This document shows, one piece after another, positions 1 to 5,265 of a stretch of DNA of 5,265 nucleotides. The notes below the pieces were generated by a model that saw only the letters and a program-made list of their open reading frames with translations, did not search any database and had not been told where the DNA came from. Source of the DNA: Pseudorhodobacter sp. Its GTDB lineage: Bacteria; Pseudomonadota; Alphaproteobacteria; Rhodobacterales; Rhodobacteraceae. How positions within the stretch are numbered: position 1 is the stretch's first letter; each line of letters starts with the position of its first letter. Made by a program: the position numbers and the translations under genes. Location: assembly GCA_024641255.1 (NCBI GenBank), contig JAHEDL010000089.1, positions 1-5,265 of the forward strand. The letters are read 5' to 3'.

Positions 1-437
1 AACAAAACCTCGCCTTCCGGCAGTTGGCCCATGGTGCCAACGGTTTCGGGGTGCCCGGCGTGGCCGATCATCACCATTTGCAGGCCCGCTTCGGAGTGTC
101 GCTGGGCTTCGTTATGCACCTTGGTCACCAGCGGGCAGGTGGCATCGACGGCAATCATCATGCGCGCTTCGGCGGCGGCGGGCACCGATTTTGGCACGCC
201 ATGCGCCGAAAAAATCACCGGGCGGTCGACGGGGCAGTCATCAAGCTCTTCGACAAACACCGCGCCTTTGGCCCGCAGGCCATCGACCACGAATTTGTTA
301 TGCACGATTTCGTGGCGGACATAGACCGGCGCGCCCCATTTTTCGATCGCCAGTTCGACGATCTTGATGGCGCGGTCAACGCCAGCGCAAAAGCCGCGCG
401 GGGCGGCAAGGTACAGGGTCAGCGGCGGTTTGGTCAT
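1..437 (-). CDS. ispH: 4-hydroxy-3-methylbut-2-enyl diphosphate reductase IspH (LytB), N-terminal part, cut by window start
   Basis: IspH is the last enzyme of the MEP isoprenoid pathway. This cytosolic iron-sulfur enzyme reduces HMBPP to IPP and DMAPP. About 145 of the roughly 310-320 residues usual for the family are visible. Seen directly: the first cluster cysteine in GFCAGV (Cys17), HEIVHNK with His46, SAHGV with His79, [11 protein letters not shown] with the second cluster cysteine (Cys101), and GHAGHPET with His129 and Glu131. These match the conserved cluster ligands and substrate-binding histidines of the family. The third cluster cysteine lies beyond the window edge. Two in-frame ATGs occur, at 443 and 437. 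A GAAGG Shine-Dalgarno sits 7 nt before the one at 437 but only 1 nt before the one at 443, so I chose 437 (protein begins [11 protein letters not shown]). The gene lies downstream of the NYN gene on the same strand, beyond a terminator-like hairpin, so it probably has its own promoter. Confidence 0.96.
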   Translation of the reverse strand, partial: MTKPPLTLYLAAPRGFCAGVDRAIKIVELAIEKWGAPVYVRHEIVHNKFVVDGLRAKGAVFVEELDDCPVDRPVIFSAHGVPKSVPAAAEARMMIAVDATCPLVTKVHNEAQRHSEAGLQMVMIGHAGHPETVGTMGQLPEGEVL

Positions 438-444
438 TGGCATA

Positions 445-449
445 CCTTC
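445..449 (-). promoter_or_regulatory. Ribosome binding site of ispH that decides its start
   Basis: Read on the minus strand this is GAAGG. It lies 7 nt before the ATG at 437 and 1 nt before the in-frame ATG at 443. The spacing favours the downstream ATG. Confidence 0.6.
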
Positions 450-538
450 GTTTGGCACAGACCTAAGCCGCGAAACCTGCGCCGTCCAGATCAGGTGACA
501 AAGTTATGCGGCGGTGCGCAAAGCCTAGGGGGCAGAAA

Positions 539-572
539 TGCAAAAGCCGAGGCGTTTGCCCCGGCTTTTGCA
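539..572 (-). terminator. Intrinsic terminator-like hairpin after the NYN gene
   Basis: An 11-bp perfect inverted repeat (539-549 with 562-572, arm TGCAAAAGCCG) encloses a 12-base loop. Inside the loop, GGC (551-553) can pair with GCC (558-560) around GTTT, with one A-C mismatch between the two stems. Read on the minus strand it starts 15 bases past the NYN stop codon. Its form is AAAAGCC...GGCTTTT, with the T-run built into the 3' arm and further T's following. It probably ends NYN transcription before ispH. Being nearly symmetrical it could also act on the plus strand, but no gene ends there on that strand. Confidence 0.7.
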
Positions 573-587
573 GGAAGGGTGCCGAGG

Positions 588-1160
588 TTACTTGACCTCG
601 ACAGCCATATCTTCACGCTCTAGCCGCGGTTCGCGCGGGGGGCGACCGATAACGTCGCGCAGCTCATCCAACTCGATGAAGTTGTCGGCTTGACGGCGCA
701 GTTCATCGGCAATCATCGGCGGCTGGCTGCGGATGGTCGAAACCACCGAAACCCGAACGCCTTGACGTTGCAGGCTTTCCACCAGCGGGCGGAAGTCACC
801 GTCGCCAGAGAAGATCACCACATGGTCAACGCGCGGCGCAAGCTCCATGGCATCGACGGTCAGTTCGATATCCATGTTGCCTTTGACCTTACGGCGGCCC
901 TGGCTGTCGGTATATTCCTTGGCCGGCTTTGTCACCATGGTGAAGCCGTTGTAGTGCAACCAATCCACCAGCGGGCGGATCGGCGAATATTCGTCGTTTT
1001 CCAACAAGGCCGTGTAATAGAACGCACGCAGCAGTTTTCCGCGGCGCATGAACTCTTGACGGAGAAGCTTGTAGTCGATGTCGAACCCCAGCGCCTTTGC
1101 GGCTGCGTAGAGGTTGGACCCATCAATGAACAGCGCTAGCCGTTCGTCCTTGTAAAACAT
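588..1160 (-). CDS. NYN-domain (LabA/DUF88-like) putative ribonuclease-fold protein, 190 aa
   Basis: A single NYN domain (PIN-like nuclease fold, LabA/DUF88 group) fills most of the protein. Seen directly: strand 1 with LALFIDGSNLY (Asp13, Asn16), an acidic helix motif KGNMDIELTVDAME (Asp97, Glu99, Asp103), and FSGDGDFRPLV (Asp120, Asp122). These acidic residues sit where members of this fold bind metal, so a catalytically competent site is plausible. It is followed by a Rossmann-like strand RVSVVST, LRRQADNFIELDEL, and a short charged tail. No signal peptide or membrane segment is seen. The ATG at 1160 is preceded by GAGGGG at 6-nt spacing. The frame stays open to an upstream ATG at 1241, but the extra 27 residues look unlike the family. 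The gene is divergent from folK. The substrate is unknown; RNA cleavage is an inference from the fold. The family call is firm, the role is not. Confidence 0.9.
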   Translation of the reverse strand: MFYKDERLALFIDGSNLYAAAKALGFDIDYKLLRQEFMRRGKLLRAFYYTALLENDEYSPIRPLVDWLHYNGFTMVTKPAKEYTDSQGRRKVKGNMDIELTVDAMELAPRVDHVVIFSGDGDFRPLVESLQRQGVRVSVVSTIRSQPPMIADELRRQADNFIELDELRDVIGRPPREPRLEREDMAVEVK

Positions 1161-1166
1161 TATTTT

Positions 1167-1172
1167 CCCCTC
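1167..1172 (-). promoter_or_regulatory. Ribosome binding site of the NYN gene
   Basis: Read on the minus strand this is GAGGGG, 6 nt before the ATG at 1160. It supports that start over the longer in-frame ATG at 1241. Confidence 0.6.
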
Positions 1173-1262
1173 GAAAAATCTGTTCCCCGATCCAGCTTCC
1201 GTGAGTGAGCGACATGATGTAGGGCTTTTCGCGGAGAACAATCATGATTAACAGCGCGATAA

Positions 1263-1898
1263 ATGTCCAAGCAAGCCAGTCTATACGAAAGCTTAACGCC
1301 TGCAATGCCAACGGAAATGCAAGCTATGGTTGCATTTGGGGCGAACTTACACTTTGGCAATATGGGTCCCGCAGAAGTTATTCTTGCGGCGGTGGCGGAA
1401 CTTGCGGTGGCGGGCCTGCCTGTGGTGGCCTTGAGCAAGCTTTATAAAACGCCCTGCTTTCCGGCGGGCGCGGGGCCGGATTATGTGAACGCGGCGGCGG
1501 TTGTGACGTTGCGTTCGGGGATGACGGCGGCGGATGTTCTGGCCTGTTTGCATCAGGTCGAAGCGAAGTTTGGTCGTCAACGGGACCAGCGTTGGGGAAT
1601 GCGGACGCTGGATGTTGATTTGTTGGCCATTGGCGACGCTGTGCTTCCCGATCTTGCCACCTATCTGCATTGGCGCGACCTTGATCCGGCGTTGCAGCGG
1701 CAAGCGGCACCTGATCAGTTGATATTGCCCCATCCCCGTATTGCCGACCGCGCCTTTGTTCTGGTGCCTTTGGCTGATGTGGCGCCGGCGTGGCGGCATC
1801 CGGTTTCCGGGCTGACGGTGGCGCAAATGTTGGCGGCGATTCCGGCGCAAGACCGGGCCGAGGTTGTGGCAATCGGCGGCTCTGCGGCATCTGATTGA
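1263..1898 (+). CDS. folK: 2-amino-4-hydroxy-6-hydroxymethyldihydropteridine pyrophosphokinase (HPPK) FolK
   Basis: FolK transfers pyrophosphate from ATP to 6-hydroxymethyl-dihydropterin in folate synthesis, in the cytoplasm. Numbering from the ATG at 1263 (211 aa), I see the N-terminal strand VAFGANL (23-29), the substrate-loop region SKLYKTPCFPAGAGPDYVN (58-76), the signature RWGMRTLDVDLL (110-121) with the two Mg-binding aspartates Asp117 and Asp119, and LPHPRIADRAFVLVPLADVAP (155-175). One signature position normally held by P, A, S or E is Met113 here. About 25 residues between the signature and the PHP motif (roughly 129-153) are absent from E. coli FolK; I recall a similar insertion in other Rhodobacterales. 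The true start is uncertain. Other in-frame ATGs lie at 1305, 1317 and 1326, and none has a strong Shine-Dalgarno. A start at 1305 would give the usual short lead before GANL. The gene is followed within 10 bases by the rpoZ promoter. Confidence 0.93.
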   Translation: MSKQASLYESLTPAMPTEMQAMVAFGANLHFGNMGPAEVILAAVAELAVAGLPVVALSKLYKTPCFPAGAGPDYVNAAAVVTLRSGMTAADVLACLHQVEAKFGRQRDQRWGMRTLDVDLLAIGDAVLPDLATYLHWRDLDPALQRQAAPDQLILPHPRIADRAFVLVPLADVAPAWRHPVSGLTVAQMLAAIPAQDRAEVVAIGGSAASD

Positions 1899-1906
1899 TT
1901 ATGCGC

Positions 1907-1935
1907 TTGTCAAGGTCGGGCATCGCGCCTAAATA
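1907..1935 (+). promoter_or_regulatory. Sigma70-type promoter of rpoZ (and probably rsh onward)
   Basis: The -35 hexamer TTGTCA (1907-1912) and the -10 hexamer TAAATA (1930-1935) are separated by exactly 17 bp, starting 8 bases after the folK stop. Transcription would start near 1941-1943, giving an untranslated leader of about 32 nt before rpoZ. A 14-bp palindrome overlaps the -10 element. The promoter is predicted from sequence only. Confidence 0.6.
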
Positions 1936-1939
1936 GGCG
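1926..1939 (+). repeat. Interrupted palindrome over the rpoZ -10 element
   Basis: CGCCTA-AA-TAGGCG is a perfect 6-bp inverted repeat with a 2-base centre, overlapping the predicted -10 hexamer. It could be a repressor site or chance. The 2-base loop is too tight for a stable RNA hairpin and no T-run follows, so a folK terminator is unlikely. Confidence 0.45.
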
Positions 1940-1973
1940 TCTTCAAAAGCCCCCATCCCTACTGGAGTCTTTC

Positions 1974-2327
1974 ATGGCCCGCGTGACGGTTGAAGATTGC
2001 GTTGACAAGGTTCCGAACCGGTTCGAACTGGTTATGCTTGCGGCGCATCGTGCGCGTGAGATTCAGTCTGGCGCTGCGCCGACTGTCGATCGCGACAATG
2101 ACAAGAACCCGGTCGTCGCCTTGCGCGAAATCGCGGAAGAGACTCAGCTGGCCGATGGCCTGCGTGAGCGGATGATCGAAAGCCACCAGACCCAGATCGA
2201 GGTGGATGAACCGGAAGAAGATCAGATGGCATTGCTTATGTCGGGCGAGATTGATCGTCCGATGCAAGACGATATGTCGGAAGAAAAGCTTCTGCGCGCG
2301 CTGATGGAAGCGCAAGGCGAGCTTTAA
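1974..2327 (+). CDS. rpoZ: DNA-directed RNA polymerase omega subunit
   Basis: Omega binds the beta' subunit and helps assemble and stabilise RNA polymerase. The 117 residues begin MARVTVEDC, then [18 protein letters not shown] (11-28), the core helix of the family, and [15 protein letters not shown] (42-56). After about residue 60 comes an acidic, glutamate-rich C-terminal extension found in alphaproteobacterial omegas and lacking in shorter homologues. The N-terminal MARVT motif is intact; in E. coli these residues help form ppGpp site 1 at the omega/beta' interface. The ATG at 1974 has GGAG (1964-1967) at 6-nt spacing. A promoter lies directly upstream and rsh starts 27 nt downstream, so the two are likely cotranscribed, as in the E. 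coli rpoZ-spoT arrangement. Confidence 0.97.
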   Translation: MARVTVEDCVDKVPNRFELVMLAAHRAREIQSGAAPTVDRDNDKNPVVALREIAEETQLADGLRERMIESHQTQIEVDEPEEDQMALLMSGEIDRPMQDDMSEEKLLRALMEAQGEL

Positions 2328-2354
2328 GCCCAGACGGGGCCTTGTGGGGCGGTG

Positions 2355-4472
2355 ATGATTGACGTTGAAGACCTCATCGCCCTTGTTAAGAACTACAACC
2401 CGCGTTGCAATGCCGACCTGATCCGTCGGGCCTATGCCTATGGCAATTCGATGCACGACGGGCAGTTTCGCAAATCGGGCGAGGCGTATTTCACCCATCC
2501 GGTCGCGGTTGCCGCGATTCTGACCGAACAGCAGCTGGACGATGCCACCATCGTTACGGCGCTGCTGCATGACACCATCGAAGACACCAAATCCACCTAT
2601 GCCGAAGTTGCAAAGCTGTTCGGCGAAGAGGTGGCGGAACTGGTTGATGGCGTTACCAAGCTGACCAACCTGCAATTGTCGAACACCGAATCGCAGCAGG
2701 CGGAAAACTTCCGCAAGCTGTTCATGGCGATGTCGAAAGACCTGCGGGTGATTCTGGTGAAGCTGGCGGACCGTCTGCACAATATGCGGACGATCAAGTC
2801 GATGAAGCCGGAAAAGCAGGCGCAGAAGGCCCGCGAAACCATGGAAATCTATGCGCCGCTTGCTGGTCGCATGGGGATGCAGTGGATGCGCGAAGAGCTG
2901 GAAGACCTGTCTTTCCGCGTGTTGAACCCCGATGCCCGCAATTCGATCATTCGGCGGTTTCTGACGCTGCAGCGCGAATCCGGCGATGTGGTGCATCAGA
3001 TCACTGCTGATCTGCGGTCTGAATTGGAAAAGGTGAATATCGAGGCCGACGTTTATGGCCGCGCGAAGAAGCCCTATTCGATCTGGCGCAAGATGCAGGA
3101 AAAGGATCTGGCGTTTTCGCGGCTGTCCGACATCTATGGCTTTCGGGTGATCTGCGGGTCGGTTGCCGATTGTTACCGCATTTTGGGGGTGATCCACCAA
3201 CGCTGGCGCGCGGTGCCGGGGCGGTTCAAGGATTATCTGAGCCAGCCGAAATCGAACGGCTATCGGTCGATCCACACCACGGTTTCGGGCCGCGATGGCA
3301 AGCGGGTCGAGGTGCAGATCCGCACCCGCGAAATGCACGAAGTTGCCGAAGCCGGCGTGGCGGCGCATTGGTCTTATCGTGAAGGCGTGCGCGCCAAGAA
3401 CCCGTTTGCGGTTGATCCGGCCAAGTGGATCTCGTCGATGACCGAACGTCTGGACGAAGGCGATCACGACGAGTTTCTTGAGAACGTCAAATTGGAAATG
3501 TATTCCGATCAGGTGTTCTGCTTTACCCCCAAGGGCGATGTGGTGCAGCTGCCGCGCGGTGCGACGCCGTTGGATTACGCCTATTCCATCCACACTCGCA
3601 TCGGCAATTCTTGCGTGTCGGCCAAGGTTGACGGCATCCGCGTGCCGCTGTGGACGCGGTTGAAGAATGGCCAATCGGTTGAAATCATCACCGCCGAGGG
3701 GCAGCGGCCGCAGGCGTCGTGGATTGATATTGTAACGACGGGCCGCGCCAAAGCGGCGATCCGCCGGTCTTTGCGCGAAGAAGATCGCGGCCGTTTTGTG
3801 CGGCTGGGGCAGGAATTGGCCCGTGCGTCGTTCGAACATGTTGGCAAGAAAGCCACCGACAAGGCGCTGCGCACTGCTGCCAAGATGCTTGGGTTTTCCG
3901 ACGAAACCGATCTGCTGGCGGCTTTGGGCTCTGCTGAATTGACCGCGCGCAAAGTGGTGGAAACGCTGTATCCCGAACTGTCGATGTCGGCGGCGGACGA
4001 GGTGGAAAGCACCCGTGCGGTCGTTGGCTTGACCGATGATCAGACCTTCCGCCGGGCGCCCTGCTGTCAGCCGCTGCCGGGCGAACGCATTGTTGGCATC
4101 ACCTATCGCGGTCAGGGCGTGATCATTCACGCCATTGATTGCCCGGCGTTGGAAGAATTTGAAGAGCAGCCGAATCGTTGGGTTGACCTGCATTGGCATT
4201 CGGGCCGCCACGCGGCGGTGAACACGGTTTCGTTGGATGTCGCAATTTCCAACGATGCAGGCGTTCTGGGCCGGATCTGCACCTTGATTGGCGAGCAGAA
4301 AGCCAACATATCCGACCTGCGCTTTACAGAACGCAAACCCGATTTTTACAGACTTATCATTGACGTGGACTTGCGTGATGTCGAACACTTGCACATGGTG
4401 ATGACCGCGCTAGAGGCCGAAACCGATGTCGCACAAGTGTCGCGTCACCGGGATATGACGAAGAAGCCCTGA
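2355..4472 (+). CDS. rsh: Bifunctional (p)ppGpp synthetase/hydrolase of the RelA/SpoT family (Rsh)
   Basis: Rsh makes and hydrolyses (p)ppGpp, the stringent-response alarmone. The protein is 705 aa, usual for a long RSH. Domains in order: HD hydrolase (about 20-175) with Arg39, His48, His72-Asp73 in HDTIEDT, Asp139 and Asn143, matching the hydrolase residues of the S. equisimilis Rel enzyme; synthetase (about 230-345) with Asp259, Tyr303 in SNGYRSIHT and Glu319 in VEVQIRT, matching its catalytic Asp, Tyr and Glu; TGS (about 383-446); a helical region; a conserved-cysteine (zinc-finger-like) domain with Cys570, Cys571 and Asp595-Cys596; and a C-terminal ACT domain (about 625-700). Both active sites look complete, so a bifunctional enzyme is predicted. 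The start is ATG 2355 (MIDVEDLIALV). The adjacent in-frame GTG at 2352 would add one residue, but GGGG at 2346-2349 is spaced better for the ATG. The gene is often named relA or spoT in annotations. Confidence 0.97.
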   Translation: MIDVEDLIALVKNYNPRCNADLIRRAYAYGNSMHDGQFRKSGEAYFTHPVAVAAILTEQQLDDATIVTALLHDTIEDTKSTYAEVAKLFGEEVAELVDGVTKLTNLQLSNTESQQAENFRKLFMAMSKDLRVILVKLADRLHNMRTIKSMKPEKQAQKARETMEIYAPLAGRMGMQWMREELEDLSFRVLNPDARNSIIRRFLTLQRESGDVVHQITADLRSELEKVNIEADVYGRAKKPYSIWRKMQEKDLAFSRLSDIYGFRVICGSVADCYRILGVIHQRWRAVPGRFKDYLSQPKSNGYRSIHTTVSGRDGKRVEVQIRTREMHEVAEAGVAAHWSYREGVRAKNPFAVDPAKWISSMTERLDEGDHDEFLENVKLEMYSDQVFCFTPKGDVVQLPRGATPLDYAYSIHTRIGNSCVSAKVDGIRVPLWTRLKNGQSVEIITAEGQRPQASWIDIVTTGRAKAAIRRSLREEDRGRFVRLGQELARASFEHVGKKATDKALRTAAKMLGFSDETDLLAALGSAELTARKVVETLYPELSMSAADEVESTRAVVGLTDDQTFRRAPCCQPLPGERIVGITYRGQGVIIHAIDCPALEEFEEQPNRWVDLHWHSGRHAAVNTVSLDVAISNDAGVLGRICTLIGEQKANISDLRFTERKPDFYRLIIDVDLRDVEHLHMVMTALEAETDVAQVSRHRDMTKKP

Positions 4473-4494
4473 CCGGATCAGGGGCAGGAAGGAC

Positions 4495-4498
4495 AAGG
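4495..4498 (+). promoter_or_regulatory. Ribosome binding site for the GTG start of the DUF2062 gene
   Basis: AAGG lies 5 nt before GTG 4504, with a second purine-rich run AGGAAGGA at 4486-4493. No ATG is available nearby in frame before residue 18, so these sites support the GTG start. Confidence 0.5.
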
Positions 4499-4503
4499 CC
4501 AAA

Positions 4504-5214
4504 GTGGTCTTCAAACGTCGGGAACCATTGGGCTGGGGCGCTTGGTTGCGCGAAATGGTCTACCCTCGGGGTGGGTTTCGTCGCGCCACGCGCTATGTGA
4601 TTCACAGGATGAGCCGTTTGCCGGATGAACCGCACCGGATTGCGCGCGGTATCTTTGCCGGGTCTTTGATTGGCTTTCTGCCGCTGCCGGGATTGCAGTT
4701 TGTTGCGGCTTGGGCTGCGGCGCGGTTGATGCGCGGCAACGTGCTGGCGGCGCTGCTGGGCACCTTCAACACCAACCCGCTGACCACACCGTTCTTTGCG
4801 GTGTTTGCAATGACCTTGGGGCATTGGATCATGGGGGTGCAGGCGCCGCTGTCTGCCGAAGGCATCGCGCAAGCGTTTGGCCATGCGGGTGCAGACCTGT
4901 GGCGCAACTTTATGGCGATCTTCAATGATGAGACGATGCATTGGGGCGGCTTGGTGCGGTTTTGGCACGACATTTATGTGCCGTATTTCATCGGGGCGCT
5001 GATACCCGGCATTATCTTGTCGTTGGTTGGCTATTACGTCACGATCCCAATCGTTAAGACCTATCAAAAAGCGCGCGACGCGAAGGCGGACGAGCGTAAG
5101 GAACGTCGGCGCAAGTTGCGCGCCCATCTGGCCGAGGCCGCCGCGCGGTTGCGGCATCGGGGCGATGTGGCGGAAACCGACGCCGAAGAAAATGACGGAC
5201 CGGGTGCGCCCTGA
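4504..5214 (+). CDS. DUF2062 family integral membrane protein, function unknown
   Basis: The 236-residue protein starts at GTG (MVFKRREPLGW). A basic N-terminal region (about 1-48) with YPRGGFRRATRYVIHR and LPDEPHRIARG precedes three hydrophobic segments: about 50-75 (GIFAGSLIGFLPLPGLQF...), about 79-112 (contains LLGTFNTNPLTTPFF) and about 161-185 (YFIGALIPGIILSLVGYY). The IARG-AG...P-PG-Q arrangement and the (N)NPLT(T)P motif are typical of DUF2062. The tail (about 188-236) is strongly basic, then acidic, and is probably cytoplasmic and partly helical. The biochemical role of the family is not established. The gene lies 31 nt after rsh and 22 nt before pdxJ, so cotranscription is likely. 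Its place between stringent-response and cofactor genes gives no clear function. The GTG start is supported by MVFKRR, which resembles homologue N-termini as I recall them. Confidence 0.88.
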   Translation: MVFKRREPLGWGAWLREMVYPRGGFRRATRYVIHRMSRLPDEPHRIARGIFAGSLIGFLPLPGLQFVAAWAAARLMRGNVLAALLGTFNTNPLTTPFFAVFAMTLGHWIMGVQAPLSAEGIAQAFGHAGADLWRNFMAIFNDETMHWGGLVRFWHDIYVPYFIGALIPGIILSLVGYYVTIPIVKTYQKARDAKADERKERRRKLRAHLAEAAARLRHRGDVAETDAEENDGPGAP

Positions 5215-5224
5215 CGGCGACACC

Positions 5225-5232
5225 AAGGGGGG
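5225..5232 (+). promoter_or_regulatory. Ribosome binding site of pdxJ
   Basis: AAGGGGGG ends 4 nt before ATG 5237; its AAGG core is 8 nt before the ATG. It supports 5237 as the start. Confidence 0.55.
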
Positions 5233-5236
5233 TAAC

Positions 5237-5265
5237 ATGAAAAAACAACGGCTTGGCGTGAACAT
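5237..5265 (+). CDS. pdxJ: Pyridoxine 5'-phosphate synthase PdxJ, first nine codons only
   Basis: Only MKKQRLGVN plus two bases of the next codon (AT, so Ile or Met) are visible. RLGVNI close to the N-terminus is how PdxJ proteins begin; the family motif continues as NIDHVAT outside the window. PdxJ condenses 1-deoxyxylulose 5-phosphate with 3-amino-2-oxopropyl phosphate in the DXP-dependent vitamin B6 pathway. A strong Shine-Dalgarno precedes the ATG, and the gene follows the DUF2062 gene by 22 nt. As I recall, pdxJ follows this gene in other Rhodobacterales, which strengthens a call that nine residues alone would not fully secure. Confidence 0.82.

Noticed and set aside
473..501. Possible ispH promoter with minus-strand TTGTCA at 496-501
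   Set aside because: At 17-bp spacing the -10 would be AGGTTT, a poor match, and neighbouring spacings are no better.
24..623. Open frame of 199 codons on the plus strand
   Set aside because: It is antisense to ispH, runs through the terminator hairpin into the NYN gene, and resembles no known protein.
1123..1311. Minus-strand frame of 62 codons encoding a hydrophobic stretch (WLAWTFIALLIMIVL)
   Set aside because: The stretch looks like a membrane segment, but the frame opens with TTG, has no clear ribosome site, and overlaps both the NYN start and the folK N-terminus. The hydrophobicity probably comes from the AT-rich intergenic DNA.
2328..2340. Small hairpin GCCC-AGACG-GGGC between rpoZ and rsh
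   Set aside because: It has only a 4-bp stem and no T-run, too weak for a terminator, and it lies inside a likely operon.
1959..4394. Open frame of 811 codons on the minus strand across rpoZ and most of rsh
   Set aside because: It is antisense to two firmly identified genes. Its composition is rich in Arg, His, Gln and Phe, with no recognisable domain, as expected when a GC-biased coding strand is read backwards.
4357..5265. Minus-strand open frame of 302 codons at the right edge
   Set aside because: It is antisense to the DUF2062 gene and pdxJ, with biased composition and no recognisable motif.

Overview
The window looks like a piece of core chromosome from an alphaproteobacterium, most likely of the order Rhodobacterales (Rhodobacter/roseobacter type). 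The grounds are the moderately high GC content, the gene order folK - rpoZ - rsh - DUF2062 - pdxJ, the long acidic C-terminus of the omega subunit, and the N-terminal sequences of IspH, RSH and the DUF2062 protein. This assignment rests on recall of these families; no search was run. I see no insertion sequence, phage gene, CRISPR array, tRNA, rRNA or sign of recent transfer.

Layout. On the minus strand at the left edge is the N-terminal half of ispH (isoprenoid synthesis), cut by the window start. Upstream of it on the same strand is a NYN/LabA-like (DUF88) protein gene, separated from ispH by an intrinsic-terminator-like hairpin. A gap of about 100 bp then divides this minus-strand pair from a plus-strand series: folK (folate synthesis), rpoZ (RNA polymerase omega), rsh (bifunctional (p)ppGpp synthetase/hydrolase), a DUF2062 membrane protein gene, and the first nine codons of pdxJ (vitamin B6 synthesis), cut by the window end.

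How the genes relate. A good sigma70-type promoter (TTGTCA, 17-bp spacer, TAAATA) lies just after the folK stop and should drive rpoZ. Gaps of 27, 31 and 22 nt with no visible terminator suggest that rpoZ, rsh, the DUF2062 gene and pdxJ are cotranscribed. The rpoZ-rsh pair is functionally coherent: Rsh makes and degrades (p)ppGpp, and the omega N-terminus (MARVT, intact here) forms part of one (p)ppGpp site on RNA polymerase in E. coli.

The points most worth a second look are small: a palindrome overlapping the rpoZ -10 element, the uncertain folK start with a strong Shine-Dalgarno/ATG pair in the wrong frame just upstream, and two uncharacterised proteins (NYN and DUF2062) in stable core neighbourhoods. 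I did not find a convincing new biological system.
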